From Candidatus Meridianibacter frigidus (GTDB taxonomy: Bacteria > Vulcanimicrobiota > Vulcanimicrobiia > Vulcanimicrobiales > Vulcanimicrobiaceae), in NCBI GenBank assembly GCA_003243975.1, contig QHBJ01000027.1:1-44014 (forward strand): 44,014 nt of DNA. Reading direction: 5' to 3'. A model generated the notes under the pieces. The model ran no database searches. It was not told where the DNA came from and saw nothing but the letters and a program-made list of their open reading frames with translations. The position numbers were made by a program, and so were the translations under genes. This document shows positions 8,739 through 19,022 of the stretch, in pieces. Position 1 is the first letter of the stretch. Each line of letters starts with the position of its first letter.

Positions 8739-10024
8739 TCATTCAAGGTGGCCGCATCGTCGATCCGGCGCAAGCGCTGGACGAAGTATTCGACCTGCGC
8801 GTGAGCGGAGGCCGGATTGCCGAAATTGGCAAGCACCTCGAGCGCGCGCAAGACGAGCCGATTTTTGATGCACGCAACTGCTATGTCGCGCCGGGATTTA
8901 TCGATATGCACGTGCATCTGCGGGAACCGGGCGCACCGGAGAAAGAAACGATTCAAACCGGCACGGCCGCCGCGCTGGCCGGAGGCTTCACCGCCGTCGC
9001 ATGCATGCCGAACACGGTGCCCGCGCTGGATACTCCTGAGCTGATTCACGAGGTGCGGAGCGTTGCCGCGAGCGCTGGCAATGCGCGCGTGTATCCGGTC
9101 GGCGCCCTCACGATTGGGCGGGCCGGAGCCCGATCCGTTGACTTCGCTGCGCTGCTTGCTGCGGGTGCGATCGCTTTTAGCGACGATGGAAGCGCAACGC
9201 GCTCCGCCCGCGTGTTGTGGGATGCGGCCATGAAGGCGCGCGATCTGCCGGGACGCTTCATCTCGCACTGCGAGGATTCCGACCTAAAAGGCGATAGCGT
9301 CATGACGCTCGGGGCGGTTTCACGCGAGCTCGAGGCTTCGGGGGCGCCGGCTGTTTGTGAAGACCTTGTCGCCGCCCGCGACCTGCTCATCGCAATGGAG
9401 TGTGTTAAAACATGGCATCTCGCGCACGTTTCCACTGCCAACTCGGTGGATCTGGTTCGCTGGGCAAAGAGCAGGTCCGCACCGCGCCTCATCTCATGCG
9501 AAGTGACGCCACACCACCTCCTCTTCTCGGACGAATTGGTTGCGGCAAGGGGCGCACGCGCAAAAGTGAATCCGCCGCTACGCGATCAGAGTGACGTGTC
9601 GGCCCTCGTCGCGGCTGTGCGAGAGGGTACTATCGACGCATTTGCCAGCGACCACGCCCCGCACACCACTGCTGAAAAATCGGGAAGCCTTGAAGAAGGC
9701 GCGGTCGGATTTTCAGGATTGGAGATTGCCGTGGGCGCCTACGCGCTAGCGGTACCGTCGCTGTCGGTTTCGCGCTACGTCGCGCTGCTTTCCACCAACC
9801 CGGCGGCTCTGCTGGGAATCGCCGGCGGGACACTAGCCACCGGCAACGTCGCGGATATCACGATCTTCGCAGACCGCGAATGGACCGTGGATGTTGGACG
9901 CTTCCGCTCGAAAGGCACGTGCACGCCATTCGAGGGGATGAAGCTGCCTCGCAAGGCCGTCGCCACACTGGTCGATGGTAGATTGACGCTGTGCGACGAC
10001 GATCGCGCCGAGAATCGGCGATAA
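8735..10024 (+). CDS. pyrC: Dihydroorotase
   Basis: Dihydroorotase closes carbamoyl aspartate to dihydroorotate. I set the start at GTG 8735, which overlaps the pyrB stop as GTGA and gives a typical N-terminus (VIIQGGRIVDP); an earlier start would add about 30 residues out of pyrB and is not family-like. The 429-residue protein has the metal ligands His59 and His61 in DMHVHLREPG, later SHCED, LAHVST and FASDHAPH. FSDDG stands where class I dihydroorotases carry the bridging aspartate, so this looks like a class I enzyme that may pair with PyrB. Confidence 0.95.
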   Translation: MIIQGGRIVDPAQALDEVFDLRVSGGRIAEIGKHLERAQDEPIFDARNCYVAPGFIDMHVHLREPGAPEKETIQTGTAAALAGGFTAVACMPNTVPALDTPELIHEVRSVAASAGNARVYPVGALTIGRAGARSVDFAALLAAGAIAFSDDGSATRSARVLWDAAMKARDLPGRFISHCEDSDLKGDSVMTLGAVSRELEASGAPAVCEDLVAARDLLIAMECVKTWHLAHVSTANSVDLVRWAKSRSAPRLISCEVTPHHLLFSDELVAARGARAKVNPPLRDQSDVSALVAAVREGTIDAFASDHAPHTTAEKSGSLEEGAVGFSGLEIAVGAYALAVPSLSVSRYVALLSTNPAALLGIAGGTLATGNVADITIFADREWTVDVGRFRSKGTCTPFEGMKLPRKAVATLVDGRLTLCDDDRAENRR

Positions 10025-10026
10025 CC

Positions 10027-11121
10027 TTGGCACGGAAAGCATCGCTCTTTCTAGCCGACGGCACCCGGTTTGATGGAGAGGGCCTAAACCATGAGGGGCT
10101 AGCGCTCGGTGAGGCCGTGTTCTACACCGGAATGACCGGGTATGAAGAGGCGTTAACGGACCCGTCGTACGCCGGCCAAATTCTGACATTCACCTACCCG
10201 ATGATCGGCAACTACGGCATTTCGGGAACCGTCGCTCAGTACTCGCGCGCGTGCGTCAGCGCCGCAGTAATGAAGCGGATCAGCCGCCATCCATCCCATC
10301 ACGATATGAAAACGGATTTGCCGGCGTGGTTGGATGCACAAGCAATTCCCACGATGACGGGGGCCGATACGCGTTCGATTACAATCGCCCTGCGCGAGCA
10401 CGGTTCGATTTGGGCTGCCCTCGCCGTGGGAGAAGAAGCGCTGGCGCATGCGGAAGCCAGACTCGTGGCGTTTGCCCGCACGGCAACGACCAAGGAATTG
10501 GTGCCGAGCGTAGCCACGCGGCAAACGCATGCCGCCGGTCACCCGCACGGACCACGCGTTGTCGTGCTAGATTGCGGCGTAAAGCGAGCGATCATCCGGG
10601 ACCTGGCCTCACTGGGCGCCGCGATAACCGTGTTGCCGTACGATGCAACGGCCGAAGAGATCTTCCGGTCTGACCCGCAAGCCATCGTTATTTCGCCCGG
10701 GCCGGGAGATCCGGCCGACTTGCCGCAGACGGTCGAAATGCTCAAGGGCATTTTGGGAGAGCGCCCACTTTTCGGCGTCTGCTTGGGGCACCAATTACTC
10801 GCGCTCGCGTGCGGGGCCAAAACGTTCAAACTACCCTACGGACATCGCGGCGGCAATCAGCCTGTAAAGGACTTGTTGCGTAATGAAGTGATGGTTACCG
10901 CGCACAATCACGGATATGCAGTCGATGGCGACTCGCTGCCGGCCGGCCTGCAAGCCACGATGGTGAACTTGAACGATGGAACCAACGAGGGCTTCCGGCA
11001 TCGTGATCTACCCGTTGCGGCGGTGCAGTTCCACCCCGAAGCTTCTCCCGGCCCCTACGACGCGCGCCACCTGTTTGCGGAATGGCTTCGCGAAGCCGGC
11101 GTCTTAAAGGCTCGGTCATAA
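10027..11121 (+). CDS. carA: Carbamoyl phosphate synthase small subunit
   Basis: CarA is the glutaminase that supplies ammonia to CarB. I chose TTG at 10027, two bases after the pyrC stop, because it gives MARKASLFLADGTRFDGEG, the normal start of the family; a GTG at 9991 would add twelve basic residues encoded within pyrC. With this start the nucleophile is Cys252 in GVCLGHQ, and His336 and Glu338 are in FHPE. The N-terminal docking domain has FYTGMTGYEEALTDPSY. The length, 364 residues, is usual. carB is not adjacent: two genes separate the subunits. Confidence 0.95.
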   Translation: MARKASLFLADGTRFDGEGLNHEGLALGEAVFYTGMTGYEEALTDPSYAGQILTFTYPMIGNYGISGTVAQYSRACVSAAVMKRISRHPSHHDMKTDLPAWLDAQAIPTMTGADTRSITIALREHGSIWAALAVGEEALAHAEARLVAFARTATTKELVPSVATRQTHAAGHPHGPRVVVLDCGVKRAIIRDLASLGAAITVLPYDATAEEIFRSDPQAIVISPGPGDPADLPQTVEMLKGILGERPLFGVCLGHQLLALACGAKTFKLPYGHRGGNQPVKDLLRNEVMVTAHNHGYAVDGDSLPAGLQATMVNLNDGTNEGFRHRDLPVAAVQFHPEASPGPYDARHLFAEWLREAGVLKARS

Positions 11122-11124
11122 GGG

Positions 11125-11691
11125 GTGCGGACGGCCGTGCTCCTTGTGCTAGCTTCACTTTGGCTGCCTGCGACGGTGACCTTCGCGCAACAACTCCCGA
11201 AACTTCATGTCGCTTCAGTGAGTCTGCGCTCGGACGTTTCACATCCGCGAGTTGGGCAACTTTTCCATTTGATCATCACAGCGCGCTTCAGGGAACAACT
11301 TTCAAGCGCCGACTTCCTGGTGCTCCCAGTGCTGAGCGGTCTGGAGAATCTAGGTGACGAGCGTCACGTTCTCGCTGGGTCCTGGGGTACGTACTTCACC
11401 GAAATAATGACCGTCGTTGCCCATCGCGCCGGGGCTATTCATGTGGGGTCGGCATATCTGGATGCCATTGACGCGCGCGACGGAAAATCAAAACGCTTCT
11501 ACTCCAACGATCTTACGCTGAATGTGGCCGGAGCACCGCCGGAAGCAGCCGGTGGCCTGCGTGCACTTACGCGCACACTGCTGCGTTTGGTGCTCGTCTT
11601 GTTGGCAATCTTCGCAGCGGCGTTGCTGCTCCTTCGCCGCGGCCGCCCTGGTGAGTCCAAGCCAGGGCCCGCTTCTCAAAGGTTTCCATGA
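11125..11691 (+). CDS. BatD-like membrane-anchored beta-sandwich protein
   Basis: The 188-residue protein has an N-terminal signal peptide (VLLVLASLWLPATVTFAQQ), one extracytoplasmic beta-rich domain of about 110 residues, a transmembrane helix near 150-172 (LLRLVLVLLAIFAAALLLL) and a short basic tail (RRGRPGESK). The pattern of the domain (VGQLFHLIITARF, FLVLPVLSGLENLG, AGAIHVGSAYL, FYSNDLTLNVAG) resembles one repeat of BatD/oxygen-tolerance proteins, which work with MoxR ATPases and VWA proteins; no such partner is in the window. The assignment is structural inference only. The start is GTG at 11125, preceded by AAGGGG. It ends in an ATGA overlap with pdxH. Confidence 0.6.
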   Translation: MRTAVLLVLASLWLPATVTFAQQLPKLHVASVSLRSDVSHPRVGQLFHLIITARFREQLSSADFLVLPVLSGLENLGDERHVLAGSWGTYFTEIMTVVAHRAGAIHVGSAYLDAIDARDGKSKRFYSNDLTLNVAGAPPEAAGGLRALTRTLLRLVLVLLAIFAAALLLLRRGRPGESKPGPASQRFP

Positions 11692-12323
11692 GCACTTCGG
11701 AGCCCACGCGCAGCCCTTATGAAGGCGTAGCGCTCTCAGAAGAAGATCTTAATTCGGATCCACTGGCGGAGCTTCGCGCCTGGATCGAACGCGCGCGTAA
11801 CGACGGACTGCCTGAACCCGGCGCGATGTGCTTGGCAACGGTCGGCGGCGAAGCGCAACCGTCGGCGCGCATGGTGCTGCTGCGGGGTCTGGATTCGGGA
11901 CTAGTTTTTTTCACCAGCTATGGAAGCCGCAAGGGGAGAGACCTCGCGGCCAATCCAAGAGCAGCGGCCGTTTTCTACTGGCCGCAGATTCAGCGCCAGA
12001 TTCGTATCGAGGGAAGAATCGAGCAAGTCGCGGAGTCGGAATCGGATGCGTACTTCGCATCGCGGCCGCGCGGGCACCAACTTTCGGCCTGGGCATCCGA
12101 GCAGAGCGATATCTTGGATTCACGCGAGATTTTGGAGCGCCGTCTCGAGGATTTCGACCTTCGCTTCGGCGGTCAGAGTGTTCCGCGGCCGCATTCGTGG
12201 GGCGGTTATCGATTGATTCCGCATCGGATCGAGTTCTGGCAAGGCAGAGTGAATCGAATGCACGACCGCCTCGAATTCACGCGCACCGGCGCTGAATGGC
12301 AGCTTCACCGGCTATCGCCTTGA
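11688..12323 (+). CDS. pdxH: Pyridoxamine/pyridoxine 5'-phosphate oxidase
   Basis: PdxH makes pyridoxal 5'-phosphate from PNP or PMP with FMN as cofactor. At 211 residues it has the usual length. Recognisable segments are PSARMVLLRGLD and FFTSYGSRKG (FMN phosphate site), FYWPQIQRQIRIEG, the substrate loop SRPRGHQLSAWAS, and the C-terminal dimerisation part HRIEFWQGRVNRMHDR, ending with the typical basic-aromatic WQLHRLSP. No other vitamin B6 gene is near. Its position between carA and carB seems to reflect operon packing rather than pathway logic. Confidence 0.95.
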   Translation: MSTSEPTRSPYEGVALSEEDLNSDPLAELRAWIERARNDGLPEPGAMCLATVGGEAQPSARMVLLRGLDSGLVFFTSYGSRKGRDLAANPRAAAVFYWPQIQRQIRIEGRIEQVAESESDAYFASRPRGHQLSAWASEQSDILDSREILERRLEDFDLRFGGQSVPRPHSWGGYRLIPHRIEFWQGRVNRMHDRLEFTRTGAEWQLHRLSP

Positions 12324-12373
12324 TCATGTAGAATCCGAGGACATGCGTGGCATGCGGCAAAGGTAGAAGCTCG

Positions 12374-15300
12374 ATGGCCCCGCGGAGTGTCCTCGTCATC
12401 GGCTCGGGCCCGATCATCATCGGGCAAGCCGCAGAGTTTGATTACGCTGGGGTTCAGGCTTGCCGCTCGTTGCGCGAAGAAGGCCGGCGTGTCGTGCTCG
12501 TAAACTCCAATCCCGCCACGATCATGACGGATCCCGAAGTGGCCGAGGCAGTTTACCTTGAGCCATTGACGCTGCCTTCCGTGAGGTCGATCATCGAGCG
12601 TGAACGTCCGGACGCACTCTTGCCGACGCTCGGCGGCCAAACGGGACTCAACCTCGCCGTCGAGCTGAGCGACGCAGGCGTCCTCGAAGAATTCCGAGTC
12701 GAACTCTTAGGAACGCCGGTCGAAACGATTAAACTCGCCGAAGACCGCAATCTTTTTAAGACGAAGATGATTGAAATCGGCGAACCCGTCCCGGACAGCA
12801 CGATCGTCACCGACGTTAAATCGGGTGTCGCATTCGCGCAAGCTCGCGGGTACCCGCTGGTCGTGCGTCCGGCTTACACTTTAGGCGGAACCGGCGGCGG
12901 AATCGTCCATACCGAACAACAGCTACGCGAGACATTGGAGAGCGGACTGGCTGCCAGCATCATCCATCAGGTCTTGTTGGAGACATCGCTGCTGGGTTGG
13001 AAAGAGATCGAGTACGAAGTGCTGCGCGACCGCGCCAACAATTGCATTATTGTCTGCAACATGGAAAACATCGACCCGGTCGGGGTGCATACCGGCGACT
13101 CCATTGTTGTAGCGCCGTCGCAGACGCTCTCCGATCTCGAGTACCAAATGCTTCGCACCTCCAGCTTAAACGTCATCCGCGCGCTCAACGTGCAAGGCGG
13201 TTGCAACATTCAGTTTGCCTTGCACCCGGAACGGACCGAATACCGGATCATCGAAGTCAACCCGCGTGTTTCGCGCAGTTCGGCGCTCGCATCGAAAGCC
13301 ACCGGATATCCGATTGCGAAGATCGCTACGAAGATCGCGCTGGGACAAACCCTGGATGAGATTCCGAATCCGGTGACCGGCGTGACGCGGGCCGCATACG
13401 AGCCGGCGCTCGACTACGTCGTCGTGAAGATTCCGCGCTGGCCGTTTGACAAGTTTCCCCTAGCAGACACACGGCTCGGGACCCAAATGAAGTCCACCGG
13501 CGAGGCGATGGGGATCGGACGCACTTTTGGCGCTGCGTTGCTCAAAGCCGTACGTGGCCTGGACCTTCAGCGCGAAACGTTGAGCGGCAACGGCTTGTCC
13601 GCGTGGAGGGATGAAGAGATTGAAGCCGTCATCGCCCAGCCCAATCACGACCGCCTCTTTGCGGTAGCCGAAGCGCTGCGCCGTGGGATTGCGATAGCGC
13701 GAGTGTGTGAACTCAGTGCGATCGATCCGTTTTGGCTTCACGAAATCCTGGAGTTGGTGGAGTTGGAAGAGCGCCTCCGCAACGGAGCGGCGCGCGCGGA
13801 CGTGGCCGTTGCGCGCGAATGCGGCTATTCCAGCGCCGGCATCAATGGATTGGTGGGCGAACGCGCCGACAAAGGAAGCAACGGCGCGGCGTTTCGGATG
13901 GTAGATACCGCGGCCGCCGAGTTTCCGGCAAAGTCACCGTACTACTACATCGCACATGGCGAGGCCGACGAAATGCGCCTCCCGGCCCGCGACGCGGTTG
14001 TCGTCGTCGGGAGCGGGCCGATCCGGATCGGCCAAGGCATCGAGTTTGATTACTCTTCGGTGCACGCCGCCTGGGCACTACGCGCTGCGGGTTGTGCCTC
14101 CGTTGTCGTCAACAACAATCCCGAGACCGTTTCGACCGATTTCGACATCAGCGATACGCTCGTATTCGAACCACCAGGCGCCGACGAAGTCCACGCCGCC
14201 TACAACGCCACGCACGCTAAGGGCGTTTTGCTAGCGTTCGGTGGCCAGACGGCAATCAATTTGGCGCACGAACTCGCTCAGCGCGGCGTGCGCATTATCG
14301 GCAGCGACCGCGCGACATTGGACATGGCGGAGGACCGGCGAAAGTTTGACGATGCCTTGCACCGCTTGGGCGTGGCCCGTCCGTCCGGCATCGCGGCTGC
14401 TTCCTTCCGCGAAGCGCGTGCGGCTGCGCGGGAATTGGGCTTTCCAGTGTTGGTTCGGCCGTCATACGTGCTCGGTGGGCGCGGAATGGAGATTGTCTAC
14501 AACGAGGGCCAGTTGGCGTCTTACGCCGAGGCCGCGCCGCCGATCCTGCCGAACGCGCCCCTGCTGGTCGACAAGTACTTGCGGGGCTTGGAAGTGGAAG
14601 TCGACGCCGCCTTCGATGGGCGGGACATTCTTATCCCGGGAATCTTCGAGCACGTCGAACGCGCCGGCATCCATTCCGGAGATTCGATCAGCGTTTACCC
14701 AACGCAGACCGTTTCCCCGGACATGGAATCACGCATCGTCGAGGTTACCACTGCGGTTGCACGCGAGCTACAGATTCGCGGCTTGATCAACATCCAGTTC
14801 GTCATTCACGAAGGCGCGCTGTTCATCATCGAGGCCAACCCGCGCGCCAGCCGCACGGTACCGATCATCTCGAAGGCAACGGGTATTAATCTGGTGGCCG
14901 CGGCGACACGAATCGCGCTCGGTCAGAAGCTGAGCCACATGGAGTACGGCACCGGCCTGCTCCCCAAAGCTCCATTTACCGTGGTCAAAGTTCCGGTCTT
15001 CTCGTTTGCGAAGATGCGAGGAGTCGAGACCATCTTAGGGCCGGAGATGAAGTCGACGGGCGAGGTGCTCGGGATCGATTATTCGTTCGCGGGGGCTCTG
15101 CGCAAAGGATTTATCGCGGCCGGCATCCGACTGCCCGAGGCCGGCGGTAGACTGCTGGCTACGATCGCGGACCAATCGAAGGACGAGGCAATTCCGGTGC
15201 TGCGACGCTACGCAAATCTAGGTTTTACGATCGTTGCCACGCAAGGCACCCGCAAGGCGTTGCAAGCCGCCGGTATTCACGCGCATGGCATCAACAAGAT

Positions 15301-15553
15301 CCAGGATGGGTCGCCCCACACCCTGGATATTATCACCGGGCACAAGGTCGATTTGGTCATCAACGATGCAACGGGTCCGAAGGAACTCAACGATAGCTAT
15401 CGCATCCGCCGGGCAGCGGTGGAGGCTAACGTAGCCTGCCTGACCAGCCTGGACACGGCACGCGCGCTGGCGGAGGCGTTGGAGAGCATCGCGGGACCTC
15501 CGCGCACGTTGCAAGAGTACCGCGCGGCGGCCGTGCTGCCGGCCGTTTCGTGA
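12374..15553 (+). CDS. carB: Carbamoyl phosphate synthase large subunit
   Basis: CarB makes carbamoyl phosphate from bicarbonate, ATP and the ammonia channelled from CarA. The 1059-residue protein shows the two homologous ATP-grasp halves: [17 protein letters not shown] and [12 protein letters not shown] in the first, [17 protein letters not shown] and [12 protein letters not shown] in the second. An MGS-like allosteric domain closes the protein ([13 protein letters not shown]). ATG at 12374 is preferred to GTG 12347 because AAAGG stands ten bases before it and [13 protein letters not shown] is the usual beginning. The 50-bp gap after pdxH is the longest inside this part of the run. The gene ends in a GTGA overlap with the PBP gene. 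Confidence 0.96.
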   Translation: MAPRSVLVIGSGPIIIGQAAEFDYAGVQACRSLREEGRRVVLVNSNPATIMTDPEVAEAVYLEPLTLPSVRSIIERERPDALLPTLGGQTGLNLAVELSDAGVLEEFRVELLGTPVETIKLAEDRNLFKTKMIEIGEPVPDSTIVTDVKSGVAFAQARGYPLVVRPAYTLGGTGGGIVHTEQQLRETLESGLAASIIHQVLLETSLLGWKEIEYEVLRDRANNCIIVCNMENIDPVGVHTGDSIVVAPSQTLSDLEYQMLRTSSLNVIRALNVQGGCNIQFALHPERTEYRIIEVNPRVSRSSALASKATGYPIAKIATKIALGQTLDEIPNPVTGVTRAAYEPALDYVVVKIPRWPFDKFPLADTRLGTQMKSTGEAMGIGRTFGAALLKAVRGLDLQRETLSGNGLSAWRDEEIEAVIAQPNHDRLFAVAEALRRGIAIARVCELSAIDPFWLHEILELVELEERLRNGAARADVAVARECGYSSAGINGLVGERADKGSNGAAFRMVDTAAAEFPAKSPYYYIAHGEADEMRLPARDAVVVVGSGPIRIGQGIEFDYSSVHAAWALRAAGCASVVVNNNPETVSTDFDISDTLVFEPPGADEVHAAYNATHAKGVLLAFGGQTAINLAHELAQRGVRIIGSDRATLDMAEDRRKFDDALHRLGVARPSGIAAASFREARAAARELGFPVLVRPSYVLGGRGMEIVYNEGQLASYAEAAPPILPNAPLLVDKYLRGLEVEVDAAFDGRDILIPGIFEHVERAGIHSGDSISVYPTQTVSPDMESRIVEVTTAVARELQIRGLINIQFVIHEGALFIIEANPRASRTVPIISKATGINLVAAATRIALGQKLSHMEYGTGLLPKAPFTVVKVPVFSFAKMRGVETILGPEMKSTGEVLGIDYSFAGALRKGFIAAGIRLPEAGGRLLATIADQSKDEAIPVLRRYANLGFTIVATQGTRKALQAAGIHAHGINKIQDGSPHTLDIITGHKVDLVINDATGPKELNDSYRIRRAAVEANVACLTSLDTARALAEALESIAGPPRTLQEYRAAAVLPAVS

Positions 15554-16953
15554 AGAATAAATCGATCGCGCAACTGGGGACGCTTTTCGTCATACTTTTC
15601 GCCATTCTTTTTGCCCGTCAGATCTACGTTCAAGTTCTTGCCGGCCCGGCGATTGCGGCACGTGGGCAGAATCCTCGGCATGCGCTGCTCGATCAGTACC
15701 GCGGCCGCATCCTTGCCGGCGATGGAACCGTGCTGGCGCTCACGGTGAAGAACAAGCGCGTCTATCCGTTTGGTGCATCGCTCGCGCACACGGTGGGCTA
15801 CACGTCGCAGCGCTACGGCACCGCGGGAATCGAGGATTCCTACGACAGCGCGCTGACCCCGCCCGATACGACCGGTGATCCAATCGCCCAACTGTTCGAG
15901 ATTGCCGCCGCCGTAACCGGAAAGTCGGCGCAGCCGCGCGGAGCGGACGTGATCACCACGCTGAACCCCAGCATCCAGGCGGAGCTTAGCGTCCGGATGC
16001 AAGCAGAACTACGCGGGGCGGGAATCGTACTGGACCCGCGCACTGGGGCCGTGCTGGCCATGAGCAGCGTTCCGTCATTCGACCCAAACGAAATCGACGC
16101 ACTCTTTCCCGCGTTGAGCATCGCTTCGGGAAGCCCCCTGCTTAATCGCGCGACTAGCGGCCTTTACGCCCCCGGATCGACCTTCAAGATCGTGACTGCC
16201 GCCGACGGTCTCGAAAGCGGCATCATCAACATGCAGAGCACGTTCGAAGATCCGGGGTACTTTGTCATCGGGAATTACACCGTGCACGACGATGAGGGCG
16301 AGGTACCGGGATTCTTGGATCTGACGGGCGCTTTTGCACGGTCGAGCAACGTTGATTTCGCGCAGATCGCGCTGAAAATAGGGGTGGCCACGTGGTACGA
16401 GTACGTGGCCAAATGGGGCTTAGGCGAGTCGCTGGATTTTCAGCTGTCGGCCGAGCGCGATCGTATACCACGCAGAGATGACGTTTTTCCCGGCGTACTC
16501 GCACAGCTGGGTTTCGGTCAAGCAAGTCTGCTCGTCTCCCCGCTGCGAATGGCGCTCGTCGCGTCAACCATTGCGAACCGCGGCATCACCCCGCGGCCGT
16601 ACATCGTGCGGCAGATCAAGCGTGACGGCGCCCGCAGTTCCTTCGGAGCCGCGACGCTGGCTCAGCCGATTTCACCGGAGACTGCGCAAAACGTGAAGAA
16701 GATGATGGTCGCGGTGGTACAAGCAGGTACCGGCACGGCGGCGGCGCTCCCCGGCGTAACGGTGGCCGGGAAGACCGGCACAGCAACCAATCCGGCCGGG
16801 AAGTCACACTCCTGGTTTGTTTGTTTTGCACCGGCGCAGGCACCGCGGGTCGCCGTTGCCATCATCGTTGAGAATGCCGGTTATGGCGCTGCCGTTGCGG
16901 CGCCAATTGCCAGGAACGTGTTGCGCGTTGCCCTTCAAGCGGTCCGCGATTGA
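15550..16953 (+). CDS. Class B penicillin-binding protein (PbpA/FtsI-like)
   Basis: This is a D,D-transpeptidase that cross-links peptidoglycan on the outer face of the inner membrane. The 467-residue protein has a short cytoplasmic start, one transmembrane anchor near 8-29 ([19 protein letters not shown]), a small dimerisation region, and a full transpeptidase domain with SxxK at Ser210-Lys213 (GSTFK), SxN at Ser265-Asn267 and KTG starting at Lys408. Length and layout resemble the PbpA proteins that accompany PASTA kinases in Actinobacteria rather than long FtsI. The FtsW/RodA partner usual in such clusters is missing here. The GTG start overlaps carB, and the gene ends in a TTGA overlap with the kinase gene. 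Confidence 0.92.
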   Translation: MKNKSIAQLGTLFVILFAILFARQIYVQVLAGPAIAARGQNPRHALLDQYRGRILAGDGTVLALTVKNKRVYPFGASLAHTVGYTSQRYGTAGIEDSYDSALTPPDTTGDPIAQLFEIAAAVTGKSAQPRGADVITTLNPSIQAELSVRMQAELRGAGIVLDPRTGAVLAMSSVPSFDPNEIDALFPALSIASGSPLLNRATSGLYAPGSTFKIVTAADGLESGIINMQSTFEDPGYFVIGNYTVHDDEGEVPGFLDLTGAFARSSNVDFAQIALKIGVATWYEYVAKWGLGESLDFQLSAERDRIPRRDDVFPGVLAQLGFGQASLLVSPLRMALVASTIANRGITPRPYIVRQIKRDGARSSFGAATLAQPISPETAQNVKKMMVAVVQAGTGTAAALPGVTVAGKTGTATNPAGKSHSWFVCFAPAQAPRVAVAIIVENAGYGAAVAAPIARNVLRVALQAVRD

Positions 16954-19022
16954 TCTCGCAAACATTCAATAACCGCTACCGCCTCGACGAGCGCCTGGGT
17001 GAAGGGGGCATGGCTATGGTGTACTGCGGCACCGATACGCTGCTGCGCAGGCGCGTGGCCGTTAAAGTCTTACGCGCTCAGTATGCCGCCGATGATGAGT
17101 TCGTCCGCCGCTTCTATCAGGAAGCCGAATCTGCGGCCCGCTTGCAGCACCCCAACATCGTAAATACTTACGACGTTGGGCGTGAGGGTGACACGTACTA
17201 CATAGTTATGGAGCTAGTTGAAGGACCGTCGCTCGCCGAAATGATCGCGGCCGACGGAAGGATTCCAGAACCGGTGGCAATCGATTACGCAACCCAAATC
17301 TGCAACGGCCTGGCATTCGCGCACCGCCAGGGACTGCTGCATCGCGACATCAAGCCGGCCAACATACTCGTCACCAAAGACGATGTGGTCAAGCTGTCCG
17401 ACTTCGGCATCGCGCGCGCGGTGTCTCAACAAACCATGGCGATGACAAAGCCCGGAATGGTAATGGGGAGCGTCTACTATCTCTCCCCCGAGCAAGCGCA
17501 GGGGCACGAACTGCACGAGACTTCCGATCTCTACAGCTTGGGCATCGTCGTCTTTCAAATGCTAACCGGGAAGCTGCCGTATAGCGGAGAGTCGCCGGTC
17601 ACCGTCGCTCTCAAACACATCAGCGATCCGGTTCCGACGATCCCAACCGCAGAGTTGGGTGTTAGCCCCGCCCTGGCGGCGATCGTCAACAAGCTCTTGC
17701 AGAAGAATCCGGCCGGCCGCTTTCACTCCGCCAGCGACGTCGCCACGGCGCTGCGCGAAGCGCGTGAACGGCCCTCGCACGCCGCCTTTACCCTCTCAAA
17801 TGATGCGCCCACGACATCGTATGCGATTTTTGAGAAGCCGCCGCCGCGGCCCTCGCGATTTCCCGATTACGCGCTTCCCTACACGAGTGTCAGCGATGAC
17901 GAAGCGCGGGGCGAGCGTTCGCGCACGGGCTTGCTCGTGGCGCTGGTCGCGCTTTTGGTGATCGCCGCCGTTGCCGGGTACTTCTTCGTGGGTCGTGGCG
18001 GGTTACAGAAAATCATTGCGCCGTCGGTGAAGGTGGGCAACTACGTCACAATGGGCGATGCGCAGGCCCAACAGCGCATCGTCAACGCCGGTTTGAGCGC
18101 GCGCATCAGCTTGACGGCAAGCGAAACAATCTCCGCGAATCATGTGATATCGCAGCACCCGGCAGCGGGCAGCAGCATCCCAAAGTCTTCGGTGGTGGAA
18201 TTGCTCGTAAGCAGCGGCCTGCCGACCATCGGCCTACGCGACGTCCGCGGATTCTCCGCGCAAGACGCCACGCGCTTGCTCGAAGAGGATAAGTTTATAT
18301 CCCAGACGGTCCTGAAATTTTCGAAGGCGGCAAAAGATAGCGTCATCGATCAGGATCCCCAACCCGGTACGCACGTGCGCGAAGGCTCGAAGGTCACGCT
18401 GATCGTCTCGCAAGGCCCGGCGCCGATTGCGGTGCCGAACCTCATATCGCAAGACTTCACGAAGGCCGCGGCGTTGCTGGCGAAACTCAATCTCAAGCTC
18501 CACGTCGCCAATAAGGTGGCAAGCGACACGGTGGCGACCGGAAAGATTACCGAACAGGATATTCTGCCACAAACCAACGTAGATGCGGGAACGGTCGTTA
18601 ACGTCGTTGTCAGTTTGGGGCCCGCGGCCTCCTCCGTGCCCAGTATCAGCACGTTAAACTACAAGGATGCGGTCAGCACGCTCACGCAAGCCGGCTTCAA
18701 AGTTGCGGTTCAGTACAGCGTTCAGCAAGACGCAAACGGCATGATCATTCAACAGACACCTGATCCTGGGACGCAGCTGCCGCGTGGATCAACGGTGACG
18801 GTTCTGCTTTCAGTTCCGGGAGCGGTGCCGGATACGCAAGGCATGACTTCCAACGATGCAAAGGCCACCCTCGAGGCGGCGGGCTACACGGTCGGAAATA
18901 TCGCCTTCACAAAAGAAGGTGCGGACGGCAAGGTCGTGCGCACGGAGCCTGAGGCCGGCACGGTAAAACGCCCCGGTGAAGCGGTGACCGTCTATGTCAA
19001 CGGCGATTCAAAATCCCCGTGA
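16950..19022 (+). CDS. PASTA-domain Ser/Thr protein kinase (PknB/PrkC type)
   Basis: The 690-residue protein is a membrane kinase of the type that senses muropeptides or lipid II and controls wall growth. The kinase domain (about 10-275) has the glycine loop GEGGMA, catalytic Lys39, HRD Asp133 and DFG Asp151; Thr162 and Thr166 in the activation loop are candidate autophosphorylation sites. A juxtamembrane linker leads to one transmembrane helix (LLVALVALLVIAAVAGYFF, about 327-346). Outside are five PASTA repeats of about 66 residues up to the C-terminus, more than the three or four usual in many homologues. TTG 16950 overlaps the PBP stop, which couples their translation and fits a shared task. 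No PP2C phosphatase gene is in the window. Confidence 0.93.
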   Translation: MISQTFNNRYRLDERLGEGGMAMVYCGTDTLLRRRVAVKVLRAQYAADDEFVRRFYQEAESAARLQHPNIVNTYDVGREGDTYYIVMELVEGPSLAEMIAADGRIPEPVAIDYATQICNGLAFAHRQGLLHRDIKPANILVTKDDVVKLSDFGIARAVSQQTMAMTKPGMVMGSVYYLSPEQAQGHELHETSDLYSLGIVVFQMLTGKLPYSGESPVTVALKHISDPVPTIPTAELGVSPALAAIVNKLLQKNPAGRFHSASDVATALREARERPSHAAFTLSNDAPTTSYAIFEKPPPRPSRFPDYALPYTSVSDDEARGERSRTGLLVALVALLVIAAVAGYFFVGRGGLQKIIAPSVKVGNYVTMGDAQAQQRIVNAGLSARISLTASETISANHVISQHPAAGSSIPKSSVVELLVSSGLPTIGLRDVRGFSAQDATRLLEEDKFISQTVLKFSKAAKDSVIDQDPQPGTHVREGSKVTLIVSQGPAPIAVPNLISQDFTKAAALLAKLNLKLHVANKVASDTVATGKITEQDILPQTNVDAGTVVNVVVSLGPAASSVPSISTLNYKDAVSTLTQAGFKVAVQYSVQQDANGMIIQQTPDPGTQLPRGSTVTVLLSVPGAVPDTQGMTSNDAKATLEAAGYTVGNIAFTKEGADGKVVRTEPEAGTVKRPGEAVTVYVNGDSKSP

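Noticed and set aside
12304-12334. TTCACC plus TAGAAT as a promoter for carB
   Set aside because: The spacing is 19 bases, the -35 match is poor, and carB lies in a tightly packed run.
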